Source: a virus
Length of the DNA stretch: 63,573 nt
IMG/VR virus record: IMGVR_UViG_3300048035_000086
Coordinates: 1 to 63,573 of that record
Strand: one strand, 5' to 3'
Positions 52,580 to 60,183 of this stretch are shown in pieces. The position numbers and the translations under genes are program-made. The notes under the pieces were generated by a model that was not told the DNA's origin, did no database searches, and worked only from the letters and a program-made list of their open reading frames with translations. How positions within the stretch are numbered: the first letter of the stretch is position 1; every line of letters begins with the position of its first letter.

Positions 52580-53413
52580 TTATTTACCAACACTCAGCTC
52601 TGCCTTGATTGCAGGATAAGGATTGTAGTTTTTTAGATTTATATTGTCTTTATTTGGTATAAATAACTCAGAGGAGTCATTAAACTCAATTAATTTTATA
52701 CCAGAGTTAAGATCTAATTCAGGAAGCTTGCGCTTAGATCTTCTTCTATACTCCCTTGCTTGCTCTAAATGGTTATTGTATAAATGACAATCACCGAGTT
52801 GACCAATAAGTTGACCGGCTTTTAAACCAGCACCTTTAGCTAACATTTCCAATAATAAACCATACATTGTAATATCGTAAGGTAAACCTAAAAACACATC
52901 AGCGGATCTTTGTTGCCACATTAAATCCATAACACCGTCGTTAATATAAACTTGAAAAGCGTAATGACACGGAGGAAGCACCATATCTTTCATCTCATGT
53001 GGAGCCCATGCGCTAACTATAAGACGTCTTGAGTCAGGGTTTGTTATAATGCTATACACAAGATTTTTTAGTTGATCTACGCCGTTAAAATTACGCCACT
53101 GTTTTCCGTATACAGGACCTAATGTTTCATCTGTTCTACCTGAGCGTTCATAATCCGGTCTCCAGTATTTAACACCGTTATCTTCTAAATACTTAAGATC
53201 AGTTCTACCTTGTAATATCCAAAGCAATTCCGTTTTTGCTGCATTAAAACTTATCTTCTTTCCTGTGAGTATAGGGAAGCCCAGTGACATATCGTGTCTA
53301 ATCGTTCTTCCGAAGACAGACTTCGTCCCAGTCCCCGTTCGATCTGATTTATCCACTCCTTTGTCGAGTATTTCTGATAATAATCCTTTGTATTCATTTT
53401 CTATGTTTATCAT
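52580..53413 (-). CDS. thyA: Thymidylate synthase
   Basis: Methylates dUMP to dTMP with methylene-tetrahydrofolate. 277 residues from MINIENEYKGLLSEILDKGV; a Met 17 codons earlier is possible but lies in the preceding gene. Shows SDRTGTGTKSVFG, WAPHEMKDMVLPPCH with nucleophile C149-H150, LMWQQRSADVFLGLPYDITMYGLL, and GQLGDCHLYNNH. Complete. Bases about 53250-53370 are markedly richer in G+C than the rest. Confidence 0.96.
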   Translation of the reverse strand: MINIENEYKGLLSEILDKGVDKSDRTGTGTKSVFGRTIRHDMSLGFPILTGKKISFNAAKTELLWILQGRTDLKYLEDNGVKYWRPDYERSGRTDETLGPVYGKQWRNFNGVDQLKNLVYSIITNPDSRRLIVSAWAPHEMKDMVLPPCHYAFQVYINDGVMDLMWQQRSADVFLGLPYDITMYGLLLEMLAKGAGLKAGQLIGQLGDCHLYNNHLEQAREYRRRSKRKLPELDLNSGIKLIEFNDSSELFIPNKDNINLKNYNPYPAIKAELSVGK

Positions 53414-53648
53414 AATAATATTTTGAGTATTCAAATATTTTTGTCCATATATCGTTTTTACCATAAGTCTCAGGGCTTGTATGGGTATTACCGTTGTTAA
53501 CTATATCTATATACCATTCAGAATTGTTTTTAGCTTTTGCTGATATACATATATTATTTCTAACGCACCATCTATATGCTTCCCACTGTTCCTCTTTATG
53601 AGGTGGGCTACCCATATTAACTGCTTTCTTTTTATTACCACTACCCAT
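53394..53648 (-). CDS. Hypothetical protein (84 aa)
   Basis: 84 residues, basic N-terminus (MGSGNKKKAVNMGSPPHKEE), then aromatic-rich EQWEAYRWCVRNNICISAKA and a Tyr-rich end (IFEYSKYYYDKHRK). Begins directly after the primase-helicase stop and overlaps thyA by 20 nt. Not recognised. Confidence 0.7.
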   Translation of the reverse strand: MGSGNKKKAVNMGSPPHKEEQWEAYRWCVRNNICISAKAKNNSEWYIDIVNNGNTHTSPETYGKNDIWTKIFEYSKYYYDKHRK

Positions 53649-55364
53649 TTATTCCCAGGGCATTTTTTCACCACCTATATCTAATGGCTCGTGAGGTATA
53701 AAGCAACCTGACTTTGGTTCCCATTTAAAATGTGCTTCAGCACCATTCTCTCCTAAGTTTTGAAACTTAACCTTAAGAACTTTACACTTAACAGTCTTAG
53801 CTTCATAATCTCTATGAACTAATAGCCCGTGATAAGAAGCATCGTACCATTCACCACCTCCTTTAATGTTATACATAGTAGGCTCTTCAATCTTGCCGTC
53901 TTTGTCTTTATACATTTTAGTAGGATGAGCTACAATAAATACAAGTACATCAAACTTTTTAGCAAAGATTTCTATCTTGCTTAAGTATTCCATAGTGTAT
54001 CTATTAACATCTTCCGTCTTACAATCTACATCTCTAACCTTATTAAAAGGATCTATTACTAAGCATTTAATACCTTTACGCTTAACAAGTTCAGCCGCTT
54101 TCTTTAAAACAGACTCTAATGTGTAGCGTTCCATATCTATATGAAAGTAATTACTATTACAGTGATCAGCTATTTGATTCCACTTATCGCCGCCGATATC
54201 ATCTCTTGTTGGCATACCTTGCCAAGTCTTACGCATTAATTTGTGAGCGTGCAGATAGGTAGGTACATTCTCAGGCGAAGCGAAAGCTGTTTTCCAGCCA
54301 TAGTTTGCATTATAACCGACAACCATTTGGTCGACAAAATCACTTTTACCGGAAGAAGGAATACCAGTGACAGTAATAAATTGACCGGTATAAGTTGAAA
54401 AGATATCATCAAAGTTTGGAAGACCAACTTGAAATCCTTTTTTGAAACCATTCCTAACAAAGTCAGTAATCTCATCTTCGATGTCTCTGAAAGTAGTAAC
54501 ATTCTCAAGCGGTACCGGTTTTGCTCCTGTAATTCTAGCCGTGAGTTTGTCTGCTCCATATTTTTGTAGGTATTCATTTGCATCTTTACAATCTTCAAAT
54601 GTTGATAGAAAACAAACTTCAGATCCTAGCCTTCTAATTAACTCTGTTTGTAATGCTTGTCCAGCTTCGTCAGAGTCTACAGCTAATATAATCTTTTCTT
54701 TATCTTCAAAGTAATCAATACAACTATCTAAGTAGTCTAAGTTATTGGAGTTAAGTGTTGCTCCATTGGGAACTGATATAGCGTTTGTAATACCTGCTTC
54801 ATGCAATGCTAACACATCCATTTCACCCTCTACTATAACACAATATTCATATCCTACAATACTATCTATATTATAAAATACTTTCTCAGCACCCTTATAT
54901 AATTTAAAGTTCTTTCTTCCATCACGGTATTTAACATTAGTTAATTCGCCGCCCATAAAATAATTGAACTTTATTACATTCTCGGTTTTACCGGTCTGTG
55001 GCATCCACTCAGGACCCTCACTAATTTTTAAATCAATGAGAGTCTGTTGTGAAATACCTCTTGTTTTAAACCATTCTTCAACCTTAGTGCTTGGTTGCTC
55101 AACAACAATAGGTTCAGGTTTAATATACACTTTTTCAGCTTTACCCTTACGCTTGTAAGTATGAAGTTGAAATGATGTATTACAATTGTGACAAGTACCG
55201 AGACCCCGTTCCCAGTCATAAGAAGCACACTTCGCTTTCTTATTCGCGGGTTTTCTAGTATGAGAACAAACAGGGCATACACCCTGCTTCTTCCCTTGCT
55301 CTAGACCATGCTGATTGAACGTGTCAATCGCAAATCCATTGATCTCTGTAGTCTCTATTTGCAT
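53649..55364 (-). CDS. Primase-helicase, T7 gp4/Twinkle-like
   Basis: 571 residues. The zinc-binding domain has C30/C33 (CPVC) and C58/C61 (CHNC). The TOPRIM primase core is about 170-245 (VIVEGEMDVLAL, AVDSDEAG). The DnaB-family helicase has Walker A GIPSSGKSDF near 338-345, Walker B KCLVIDPFNKV, the VAHPTK sensor and RDYEAK. It unwinds the fork and makes primers. No phage DNA polymerase accompanies it, so it must hand over to the host replicase. Confidence 0.94.
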   Translation of the reverse strand: MQIETTEINGFAIDTFNQHGLEQGKKQGVCPVCSHTRKPANKKAKCASYDWERGLGTCHNCNTSFQLHTYKRKGKAEKVYIKPEPIVVEQPSTKVEEWFKTRGISQQTLIDLKISEGPEWMPQTGKTENVIKFNYFMGGELTNVKYRDGRKNFKLYKGAEKVFYNIDSIVGYEYCVIVEGEMDVLALHEAGITNAISVPNGATLNSNNLDYLDSCIDYFEDKEKIILAVDSDEAGQALQTELIRRLGSEVCFLSTFEDCKDANEYLQKYGADKLTARITGAKPVPLENVTTFRDIEDEITDFVRNGFKKGFQVGLPNFDDIFSTYTGQFITVTGIPSSGKSDFVDQMVVGYNANYGWKTAFASPENVPTYLHAHKLMRKTWQGMPTRDDIGGDKWNQIADHCNSNYFHIDMERYTLESVLKKAAELVKRKGIKCLVIDPFNKVRDVDCKTEDVNRYTMEYLSKIEIFAKKFDVLVFIVAHPTKMYKDKDGKIEEPTMYNIKGGGEWYDASYHGLLVHRDYEAKTVKCKVLKVKFQNLGENGAEAHFKWEPKSGCFIPHEPLDIGGEKMPWE

Positions 55365-55385
55365 AGGTTATTTAATTTAATTTAA

Positions 55386-55493
55386 TTATTCTTCGTCTCT
55401 ACAATGAGGACATATGTCACAAAATTCAAAATCCTCTATAGTCATACCAGCATGACATATTTGACACGCTGTTTCTCCGTTATTCTTATACAT
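55386..55493 (-). CDS. Small zinc-ribbon-like protein (35 aa)
   Basis: The 35-residue product starts MYKNNGETACQICHAGMTIE and ends CDICPHCRDEE. It has two Cys-x-x-Cys pairs (CQIC, CPHC) plus one extra Cys, a minimal zinc ribbon. A longer frame extends upstream into the SSB gene, but the MYKNNG start fits the gap. Function unknown; possibly a replication accessory by position. Confidence 0.6.
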   Translation of the reverse strand: MYKNNGETACQICHAGMTIEDFEFCDICPHCRDEE

Positions 55494-55542
55494 ATATAAT
55501 AAAGTTTTGTATCTTAAATAAGAACTATTACTTGTTCTAAAT

Positions 55543-55860
55543 TTAGAATGGTAGATCATCTTCTTGAGGAGCAAACGATTGAGCAGGTGCCGCTTGCTGA
55601 GGTTGATCTGTTCTAGGAGCTGCTGCAACATTATCGCCATTAGTCCATACGACTTTGACATTACCTAAATAAACTTTAGCTACTTTTGCTTCGCGCTCTT
55701 CTTTTGATTGTTCTACTACTACTGGGCCTTGATTACCAAACTGATCAACTTCATCATTGATAGTGATAGTGATTGGTAAATAAGATCCTTTTTTCCCTTT
55801 GTATATTTTATCCTTAGGGATCTCGTTTAAATTAATATTTGCTTTGATAATGCTAGCCAT
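55543..55860 (-). CDS. ssb: Single-stranded DNA-binding protein
   Basis: 105 residues with an OB-like beta front (IKANINLNEIPKDKIYKGKKG, YLPITITINDEVDQFGNQG, KVYLGNVKVVW). A Pro/Gln/Ala-rich linker follows, then the acidic tip EDDLPF, the classic SSB interaction tail. Shorter than bacterial SSB (about 150-180). Clustered with primase-helicase, exonuclease and annealing protein. Confidence 0.85.
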   Translation of the reverse strand: MASIIKANINLNEIPKDKIYKGKKGSYLPITITINDEVDQFGNQGPVVVEQSKEEREAKVAKVYLGNVKVVWTNGDNVAAAPRTDQPQQAAPAQSFAPQEDDLPF

Positions 55861-55864
55861 AATT

Positions 55865-56032
55865 TTAGTATGTATTTAATTGATTAAACATTCTTGTTAA
55901 TTGTTCTTTGTTTGCACCAGTTGTTCTCCGTAGATTATCTACTGCTTTTACATGTGTTTGGTTTCTGTAAAAGTTAGATTCATTTGTTCTCATACCTGTT
56001 ACTGTGCATACTCTTTTTTTACTTCTTGCCAT
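55865..56032 (-). CDS. Small basic protein (55 aa)
   Basis: A 55-residue frame (MARSKKRVCTVTGMRTNESN..., ending NQLNTY), basic and helical. Fills the gap between ssb and the exonuclease with 4-nt spacers. Function unknown, probably a replication or recombination accessory by position. Confidence 0.65.
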   Translation of the reverse strand: MARSKKRVCTVTGMRTNESNFYRNQTHVKAVDNLRRTTGANKEQLTRMFNQLNTY

Positions 56033-56036
56033 TTGA

Positions 56037-56777
56037 TTAAAGTGTTTGATTAATAAAATAATTTTTTGGATCGAAATCCGGATTTTCGTAAAACAATTTC
56101 CATTGCTCTACTGCTTGTTGTACTTTTTCCTTACCGCTTTCATAGAAAGATTCAGAACAATCGAAGATACCTAGCTGTCTTGTTTTTTTATCTATTGCAA
56201 TAAATACCAAGTCATAACCGAATAGCTTACGATATATGTACGCTTGACTGTCGTAATTGTAACGGAAAGCTGAGCTTCTGAATTTAGTTATATCACCTGT
56301 TGTTTTCAAATCAATTACTAATTGATCATCGTGATTAACAATATCTGCTTTACCTTTCCACCATAATCCTTCAATCTTTTTAATTCCAGGTTGTTCGTAT
56401 TCAACATTGACACCGTTTATTAAACTTTTACAAACATCATTTGAGTTCATAGTATCGATTAATAATTCTAGGTTGTCTACTTCATGTTGTAACAAACACA
56501 TTTCTCCACCTGAAATCTCTCTGTACGCTTTTGTATTTCTAGTTGTTGATTCAATTATCCTATACTTTTTAAGCTTTTCTGGCTCAAGTATTGCTGTATG
56601 AAAATAACCACCAATCAAGAAATTAATATTTGGTTTTTGTGGAGCGCCTAGCGCAAGAGGATTTGTTAACAACGTCGAGATATCTGAATTACTTCTAAAC
56701 TGTTTTCCAAAGTCACCGTAGTAATCTTCGTCGCTTCTAAGTCTTTCTAATACCTCACTCTTGTTAAAATCTTCCAT
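56037..56777 (-). CDS. PD-(D/E)XK exonuclease (YqaJ/RecE-like)
   Basis: 246 residues. The N-terminal INFLIGGYFHTAILEPEKL is typical of phage exonucleases (DUF3799 type). The nuclease core reads EGLWWKGKADIVNHDDQLVIDLKTTGD (Asp, then D-L-K), followed by FRYNYDSQAYIYRKLFG with the conserved Gln. It resects double strands for the ERF annealing protein encoded 1 nt upstream. Together they form a complete annealing-recombination pair. Confidence 0.88.
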   Translation of the reverse strand: MEDFNKSEVLERLRSDEDYYGDFGKQFRSNSDISTLLTNPLALGAPQKPNINFLIGGYFHTAILEPEKLKKYRIIESTTRNTKAYREISGGEMCLLQHEVDNLELLIDTMNSNDVCKSLINGVNVEYEQPGIKKIEGLWWKGKADIVNHDDQLVIDLKTTGDITKFRSSAFRYNYDSQAYIYRKLFGYDLVFIAIDKKTRQLGIFDCSESFYESGKEKVQQAVEQWKLFYENPDFDPKNYFINQTL

Positions 56778-56778
56778 A

Positions 56779-57330
56779 CTATAGTGTTGTTAATTTTGTT
56801 TCTATCTCTTTAGAGATATTGTATTTAGCTTTTATAGCATCTAACTTACCTCCTTTTTTAATAAACTCCACTGCTTTTGGATAAGCTGGATCTTTTTCTG
56901 AGGTTAATGTGTTTTTTGCTTTTGGTGCTTTACCGTGTGCATTTGTAGCATCGCTGTCTGCTGTATCATCAATTAAGAATAAATTACCTAATGAGTATTT
57001 TTTTCCATAACTGGATGAGCTACCAAATTTTTGAGGCATTTGCATACCCTTTTGATCAAGGTCAACGCCGACTACAGCAGTTGCATGTATAGCATCAGTT
57101 CCGTCTGTTATCGTAGCTTTCGATTCCATTATTGGAAAAGGATCGGTAGCTATTAACGATTCATTAACCGTTACTGATACACCTAATTCTAATAAAAAAG
57201 GTTTAGTAGCTTCTAATATATCTTCAGCAGATCTGAAATTGTATCTACCAAAAGAATTGAACCTACTCTTTTTTGATTTAAACCGCGTTTGAATTGACGC
57301 TAGTTTTTGGTTTAATGTTTGTGTTTCCAT
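56779..57330 (-). CDS. ERF-family single-strand annealing protein
   Basis: 183 residues. SFGRYNFRSAEDILEATKPFLLELGVSV, ATITDGTDAIHATAVVGVDLDQKGMQMPQKFGSSSSYGKKYSLGNLFLIDDTADSDAT is the ERF/Rad52-like core. The C-terminus is a short Lys-rich tail. Anneals complementary strands during phage recombination and circularisation or concatemer formation. Confidence 0.88.
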   Translation of the reverse strand: METQTLNQKLASIQTRFKSKKSRFNSFGRYNFRSAEDILEATKPFLLELGVSVTVNESLIATDPFPIMESKATITDGTDAIHATAVVGVDLDQKGMQMPQKFGSSSSYGKKYSLGNLFLIDDTADSDATNAHGKAPKAKNTLTSEKDPAYPKAVEFIKKGGKLDAIKAKYNISKEIETKLTTL

Positions 57331-57383
57331 ATTAATATAATTACGTATTTAGTATTCTTTTTACTTTACTCTATTGACTTAAA

Positions 57384-58142
57384 TTAAAGGTAATCAAGCA
57401 CTTGCGAGTGATCTACGTTATCTATTAGCGTTTGTACTGCTTGCTTTTTTAACTCTGAAACAGTCACATAATAGCGCTTACCTTTGATATCTAATATCTC
57501 TGCAATCTCTTTCGCTGAGTGCTTATCACAATCTAAACCATAAGACAACCTCAATACTTCATACTCTCTTGCGTCTAAATGTTTTTTCATTAGACTTTTC
57601 AAGTAAGCATTCATTAAGTGAATGTTATAAGGCTCAGACTTATCAGGTATTGATTCACTCCAGGATTCACCCTCATCTTCGTCGCTTCTGGCTGTATCTA
57701 TACTCAAAAACACTGAGTTGAAAAACAAAGCAACCGCTTTCTTATCATCAGGATTTTTACGTATTTCATTTAGCTTATGTTCTGGTATTCTAATGTTACC
57801 CCTACATATATCTATACGTCTTCTAATAGCTCCTTTGATTCGCTTGCTTAAGAATGACTTTAATGTTTTTTCAACGTCCTCAGACTCGTGTAAAACAGTC
57901 CAGTCTAATCGGTCAACAGCCTTAACTAATCCTTCACAACCGCATTGTATCAGATCATTGATGCTTAATACACCTGATGCTTGATCAGATGTAGAAAACT
58001 TTCTAGCTAAGTTCTCAACTAATGGTATAAACTTTACTATAAGTTGATCTCTTGTATATTCATCCCAAAACAAACCTTCAGGCATAGATCTTTTTAAATC
58101 TTCTTTATACCTTATATAGTTTTGTATATTGTATTTTTTCAT
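57384..58142 (-). CDS. Phage RNA polymerase sigma factor (sigma-70 family)
   Basis: 252 residues from MKKYNIQNYIRYKEDLKRSM; a Met 7 codons earlier falls inside promoter-like copy 10. Region 2 is about 35-110 (QLIVKFIPLVENLARKF, VLSINDLIQCGCEGLVKAVDRLDW, LKSFLSKRIKGAIRRRID). Region 3 is a short helical link. Region 4 is about 190-245 (LDAREYEVLRLSYGLD, HSAKEIAEILDIKGKRYYVTVSELKKQAVQTL). It should redirect host RNA polymerase. It has its own 34-bp element upstream, suggesting positive autoregulation, and the 14 other copies are the obvious candidate targets. Confidence 0.88.
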   Translation of the reverse strand: MKKYNIQNYIRYKEDLKRSMPEGLFWDEYTRDQLIVKFIPLVENLARKFSTSDQASGVLSINDLIQCGCEGLVKAVDRLDWTVLHESEDVEKTLKSFLSKRIKGAIRRRIDICRGNIRIPEHKLNEIRKNPDDKKAVALFFNSVFLSIDTARSDEDEGESWSESIPDKSEPYNIHLMNAYLKSLMKKHLDAREYEVLRLSYGLDCDKHSAKEIAEILDIKGKRYYVTVSELKKQAVQTLIDNVDHSQVLDYL

Positions 58143-58148
58143 ATCATA

Positions 58149-58182
58149 TATATTATCGTGCACTAATCGTGTCCGTTCTGTA
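58149..58182 (-). promoter_or_regulatory. Promoter-like element, copy 10 (sigma-factor gene)
   Basis: 34-bp element with a divergent first block (ACAGAA), then GACACGAT and CGATAATATA at standard spacing, ending only 7 bp before the sigma-factor ATG. The shorter distance to the start differs from the ~20 nt at other copies. Confidence 0.65.
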
Positions 58183-58185
58183 ATT

Positions 58186-58806
58186 TTAAAATTCTTTGTT
58201 TAAAAGTGATTTTTCTTTTTTAAGTTCATTATTCATATTTCTGTGTATAGTTCTTGTAGAACAATTTAAAGACTCAGCTAACTTACTTATAGTTATTTTT
58301 TGATTGTCATGGTTTATTAATATCATAGCGTCATATATTTCACTTGATGAAATTTTGTTTCTACCTATCATTTGACCTACTATAGTAAGCTTTTGTCGCA
58401 TATCCAAACCTGAACTATCTTTAAATATTATCTTACGTAGTTTATTAGGAGGTGGTTTTTCCAAATCCATAAGTGAAACATCGTATAACATAGTTTGTAA
58501 TAGTTGCTCAGATACATTAAATGTTACGAAGCCTTTAGTTTTGTCACATATATACTCAATCAATGCGCTAAACGAGTCTTGATCCAATTGTGGATTCAAG
58601 TACCATAATACATACATATGCCACTTAAGGCTCTTATATGTATTTATTTTAGCTTTAGAGTTAAACAAAGTATAACATTCATGCGTTCCATTTTCATAAA
58701 ACTTACCCCAATCAAAAGTTTCTGTAGGTAAATCATTTACTGGATCACGTCTGTATATTATACGATGCAACTCTAAATATCTTGTATTTCTTTCGTACTG
58801 TGACAT
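58186..58806 (-). CDS. HTH DNA-binding protein (206 aa), regulator or initiator
   Basis: A helix-turn-helix lies near residues 168-193 (KITISKLAESLNCSTRTIHRNMNNEL). The N-terminal ~150 residues (RYLELHRIIYRRDPVNDLPT, TYKSLKWHMYVLWYLNPQLD, FVTFNVSEQLLQTML) are not recognised. Its ATG lies inside a half-site of palindrome C, the same palindrome found before the late operon and beside the iterons. That makes it the natural candidate to bind all three. It lies directly upstream of the sigma-factor gene, so the two probably form one control cassette. A replication-initiator role is also possible. Confidence 0.7.
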   Translation of the reverse strand: MSQYERNTRYLELHRIIYRRDPVNDLPTETFDWGKFYENGTHECYTLFNSKAKINTYKSLKWHMYVLWYLNPQLDQDSFSALIEYICDKTKGFVTFNVSEQLLQTMLYDVSLMDLEKPPPNKLRKIIFKDSSGLDMRQKLTIVGQMIGRNKISSSEIYDAMILINHDNQKITISKLAESLNCSTRTIHRNMNNELKKEKSLLNKEF

Positions 58807-58843
58807 TAGCCTCTTACTATTATTATATACTAGCTATCGTCAC
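58800..58843. promoter_or_regulatory. Interrupted palindrome, site C
   Basis: GTGACATTAGC and GCTATCGTCAC inverted around CTCTTACTATTATTATATACTA. On the minus strand the AAGAGGCTAATG part contains the ATG of the HTH gene, so binding here would block its own initiation or transcription. Matches sites A (2834-2878) and B (4400-4443) in half-sites, spacing and the asymmetric AAGAGG side. Confidence 0.7.
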
Positions 58844-58844
58844 A

Positions 58845-59066
58845 CTAGTACACTATTAATTTTAATCTTCTGTTATACTTTTTTAAAAGCTTTGCTTTAT
58901 TTTCTACATTACTGTATATAACAGTTATACCTTTATTAAATTGAAATTCACCTTTAAAAGATTCAGCAATTATTTCACCGTGTAGCTCTGCTATCTTTAA
59001 GTGAAGAAACTTCACGTGTTTTGCTTTTCTTCTGTTCTTTTTGAATTTTTGTATTAATGTTCGCAT
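58845..59066 (-). CDS. Basic hypothetical protein (73 aa)
   Basis: 73 residues, strongly basic (IQKFKKNRRKAKHVKF, KLLKKYNRRLKLIVY). Its stop abuts palindrome C; its start overlaps 59054-59548 by 13 nt. Not recognised. Confidence 0.65.
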   Translation of the reverse strand: MRTLIQKFKKNRRKAKHVKFLHLKIAELHGEIIAESFKGEFQFNKGITVIYSNVENKAKLLKKYNRRLKLIVY

Positions 59067-59548
59067 AATTCGTTGATGTTGTGTGGACGTATAATTTTCT
59101 GCTCATTTTTGTTTTTTACTGTGTGTTTTTCGTTTTCATAATAATTCCAGTAGCCAAGTACGCTATTGCCGTTGACTTTATATTCGTCAGGCATACATTG
59201 CGGTGGCTGCTCGAAAGCTTTATCAGATATACCGTTAGGCAAAGTGTATAGCACATCGCGGCATTTAGCGATTGTAAGATGTTCTTTACCGTAACGTTTT
59301 GTATATTCTTTACCAAGAGCTAACATATGTTCGTATGCCCACATATATGCTTCGGCAGAGGATCTAACCCATATAGCTGACGGATGGTTTTTATGCGTAG
59401 CTTTATATGGTATATCAATATTAGTACCTAACTCGTGATGAGCTGTACATAATAGTTGTGCGGTTTCAAGTATCATTTTTACAACGTGTTTATTGTATTG
59501 ATACTTAGCTGCTTGCACAGGATCGTGAGATAGATAAAATATATTCAT
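59054..59548 (-). CDS. Widespread phage protein of unknown function (164 aa)
   Basis: Carries the pattern MNIFYLSHDPVQAAKYQYNKHVVKMILETAQLL.TAHHELG....PYKATHKNHPSAIWVRSSAEAYMWAYEHMLALGKEYTKRYGKEH...CMPDEYK. This family is very common in tailed phages: DP..AA....KHV.KM.LE.AQ, then THKNHP. I do not know an established activity. Chained to neighbours by overlaps at both ends. Confidence 0.8.
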   Translation of the reverse strand: MNIFYLSHDPVQAAKYQYNKHVVKMILETAQLLCTAHHELGTNIDIPYKATHKNHPSAIWVRSSAEAYMWAYEHMLALGKEYTKRYGKEHLTIAKCRDVLYTLPNGISDKAFEQPPQCMPDEYKVNGNSVLGYWNYYENEKHTVKNKNEQKIIRPHNINELCEH

Positions 59549-59832
59549 TACTTTAATTTTTTATTTAGGTTAATAATTTTATTATTTATTTTACTAGCTA
59601 ATGTGAAGTTTTCATCCTCAACTGCTTTGTCTAACTCTTGCTGTAGTTCGTCTATCTGCATGTGTATTATTTCTTGCTCAGACATCATACGCATATTACC
59701 AAAGCCGTCTTGTTTAATATTCTCCATTGATACTTGGAAGTCTTGATTCCATTCGTCTTGCTTTGCTTCTAAATGATCTATAATAATTTTAGCAGTTAGC
59801 TCGGCTATTTTAGTAATATCTTTCTCTGTCAT
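59548..59832 (-). CDS. Hypothetical protein with UVR-like motif (94 aa)
   Basis: 94 helical residues. The C-terminal part (IDELQQELDKAVEDENFTLASKINNKIINLNKKLK) matches the UVR motif of UvrB/UvrC-type proteins (L...L..A....F..A..IR..I..L...L). This coiled-coil segment mediates protein pairing in nucleotide-excision repair and in McsA/ClpC partners. The rest is unknown. Overlaps the next gene by one base. Confidence 0.65.
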   Translation of the reverse strand: MTEKDITKIAELTAKIIIDHLEAKQDEWNQDFQVSMENIKQDGFGNMRMMSEQEIIHMQIDELQQELDKAVEDENFTLASKINNKIINLNKKLK

Positions 59833-59835
59833 TTA

Positions 59836-60057
59836 TTATCTTTTAGTGAATTTAAATAATCTTTTAATGTTAGTGTTAATAAATTTACCTTTAGATTCAG
59901 CGTTCATTAATCCACGCCAATAAAATAATGGTACGTCTTCGTACTCGTATACACCACCGTTTTCGTATATTAATACAAGCGTTTTGTTTTCGGTATAATA
60001 TCTACCTGTTGAAATTGTTGACGAATTGTCAGATCTAAATTTTTCAAAATTGTTCAT
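59836..60057 (-). CDS. KTSC-domain protein (73 aa)
   Basis: SSTISTGRYYTENKTLVLIYENGGVYEYEDVPLFYWRGLMNAESKGKFINTNIKRLFKF is a KTSC domain, a small fold common in phages and fused to lysyl-tRNA synthetase or DNA-repair proteins elsewhere. Possibly binds nucleic acid. First gene after promoter-like copy 11. Confidence 0.85.
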   Translation of the reverse strand: MNNFEKFRSDNSSTISTGRYYTENKTLVLIYENGGVYEYEDVPLFYWRGLMNAESKGKFINTNIKRLFKFTKR

Positions 60058-60078
60058 AAGTTTTTTGTTTTTGTTTAT

Positions 60079-60112
60079 TATATTATCTTTGTTTGATCGT
60101 GTTCAGTCTGTA
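60079..60112 (-). promoter_or_regulatory. Promoter-like element, copy 11
   Basis: 34-bp element (ACAGAC, TGAACACGATCA, GATAATATA), 21 nt before the KTSC gene ATG and overlapping the end of the 26-residue membrane peptide gene. Confidence 0.7.
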
Positions 60113-60183
60113 ATATCTTCTATGTATAATAGTATTGTTAAACATAAAAGATACGCTATTATCCATATTATTATTGCTATCAT
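60103..60183 (-). CDS. Tiny single-pass membrane protein (26 aa)
   Basis: A 26-residue frame: a 20-residue hydrophobic helix (MIAIIIWIIAYLLCLTILLY) followed by IEDITD. Its ATG overlaps the TAA of the GP88-like gene (TAATG), so it would be translated by re-initiation. It may be a membrane-acting host-takeover or superinfection peptide; unproven. Confidence 0.5.
   Translation of the reverse strand: MIAIIIWIIAYLLCLTILLYIEDITD

Noticed and set aside
55386-55661. Longer version of the zinc-ribbon gene starting inside ssb
   Set aside because: Its first half is the antisense-like product of an alternative ssb frame; the 35-residue start fits the gap and gives a coherent Cys pattern.
57384-58806. 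Lysogeny module (repressor plus integrase)
   Set aside because: An HTH gene and operators exist, but no integrase, recombinase, partition gene or attachment site was found, and the replication set is that of a virulent phage.
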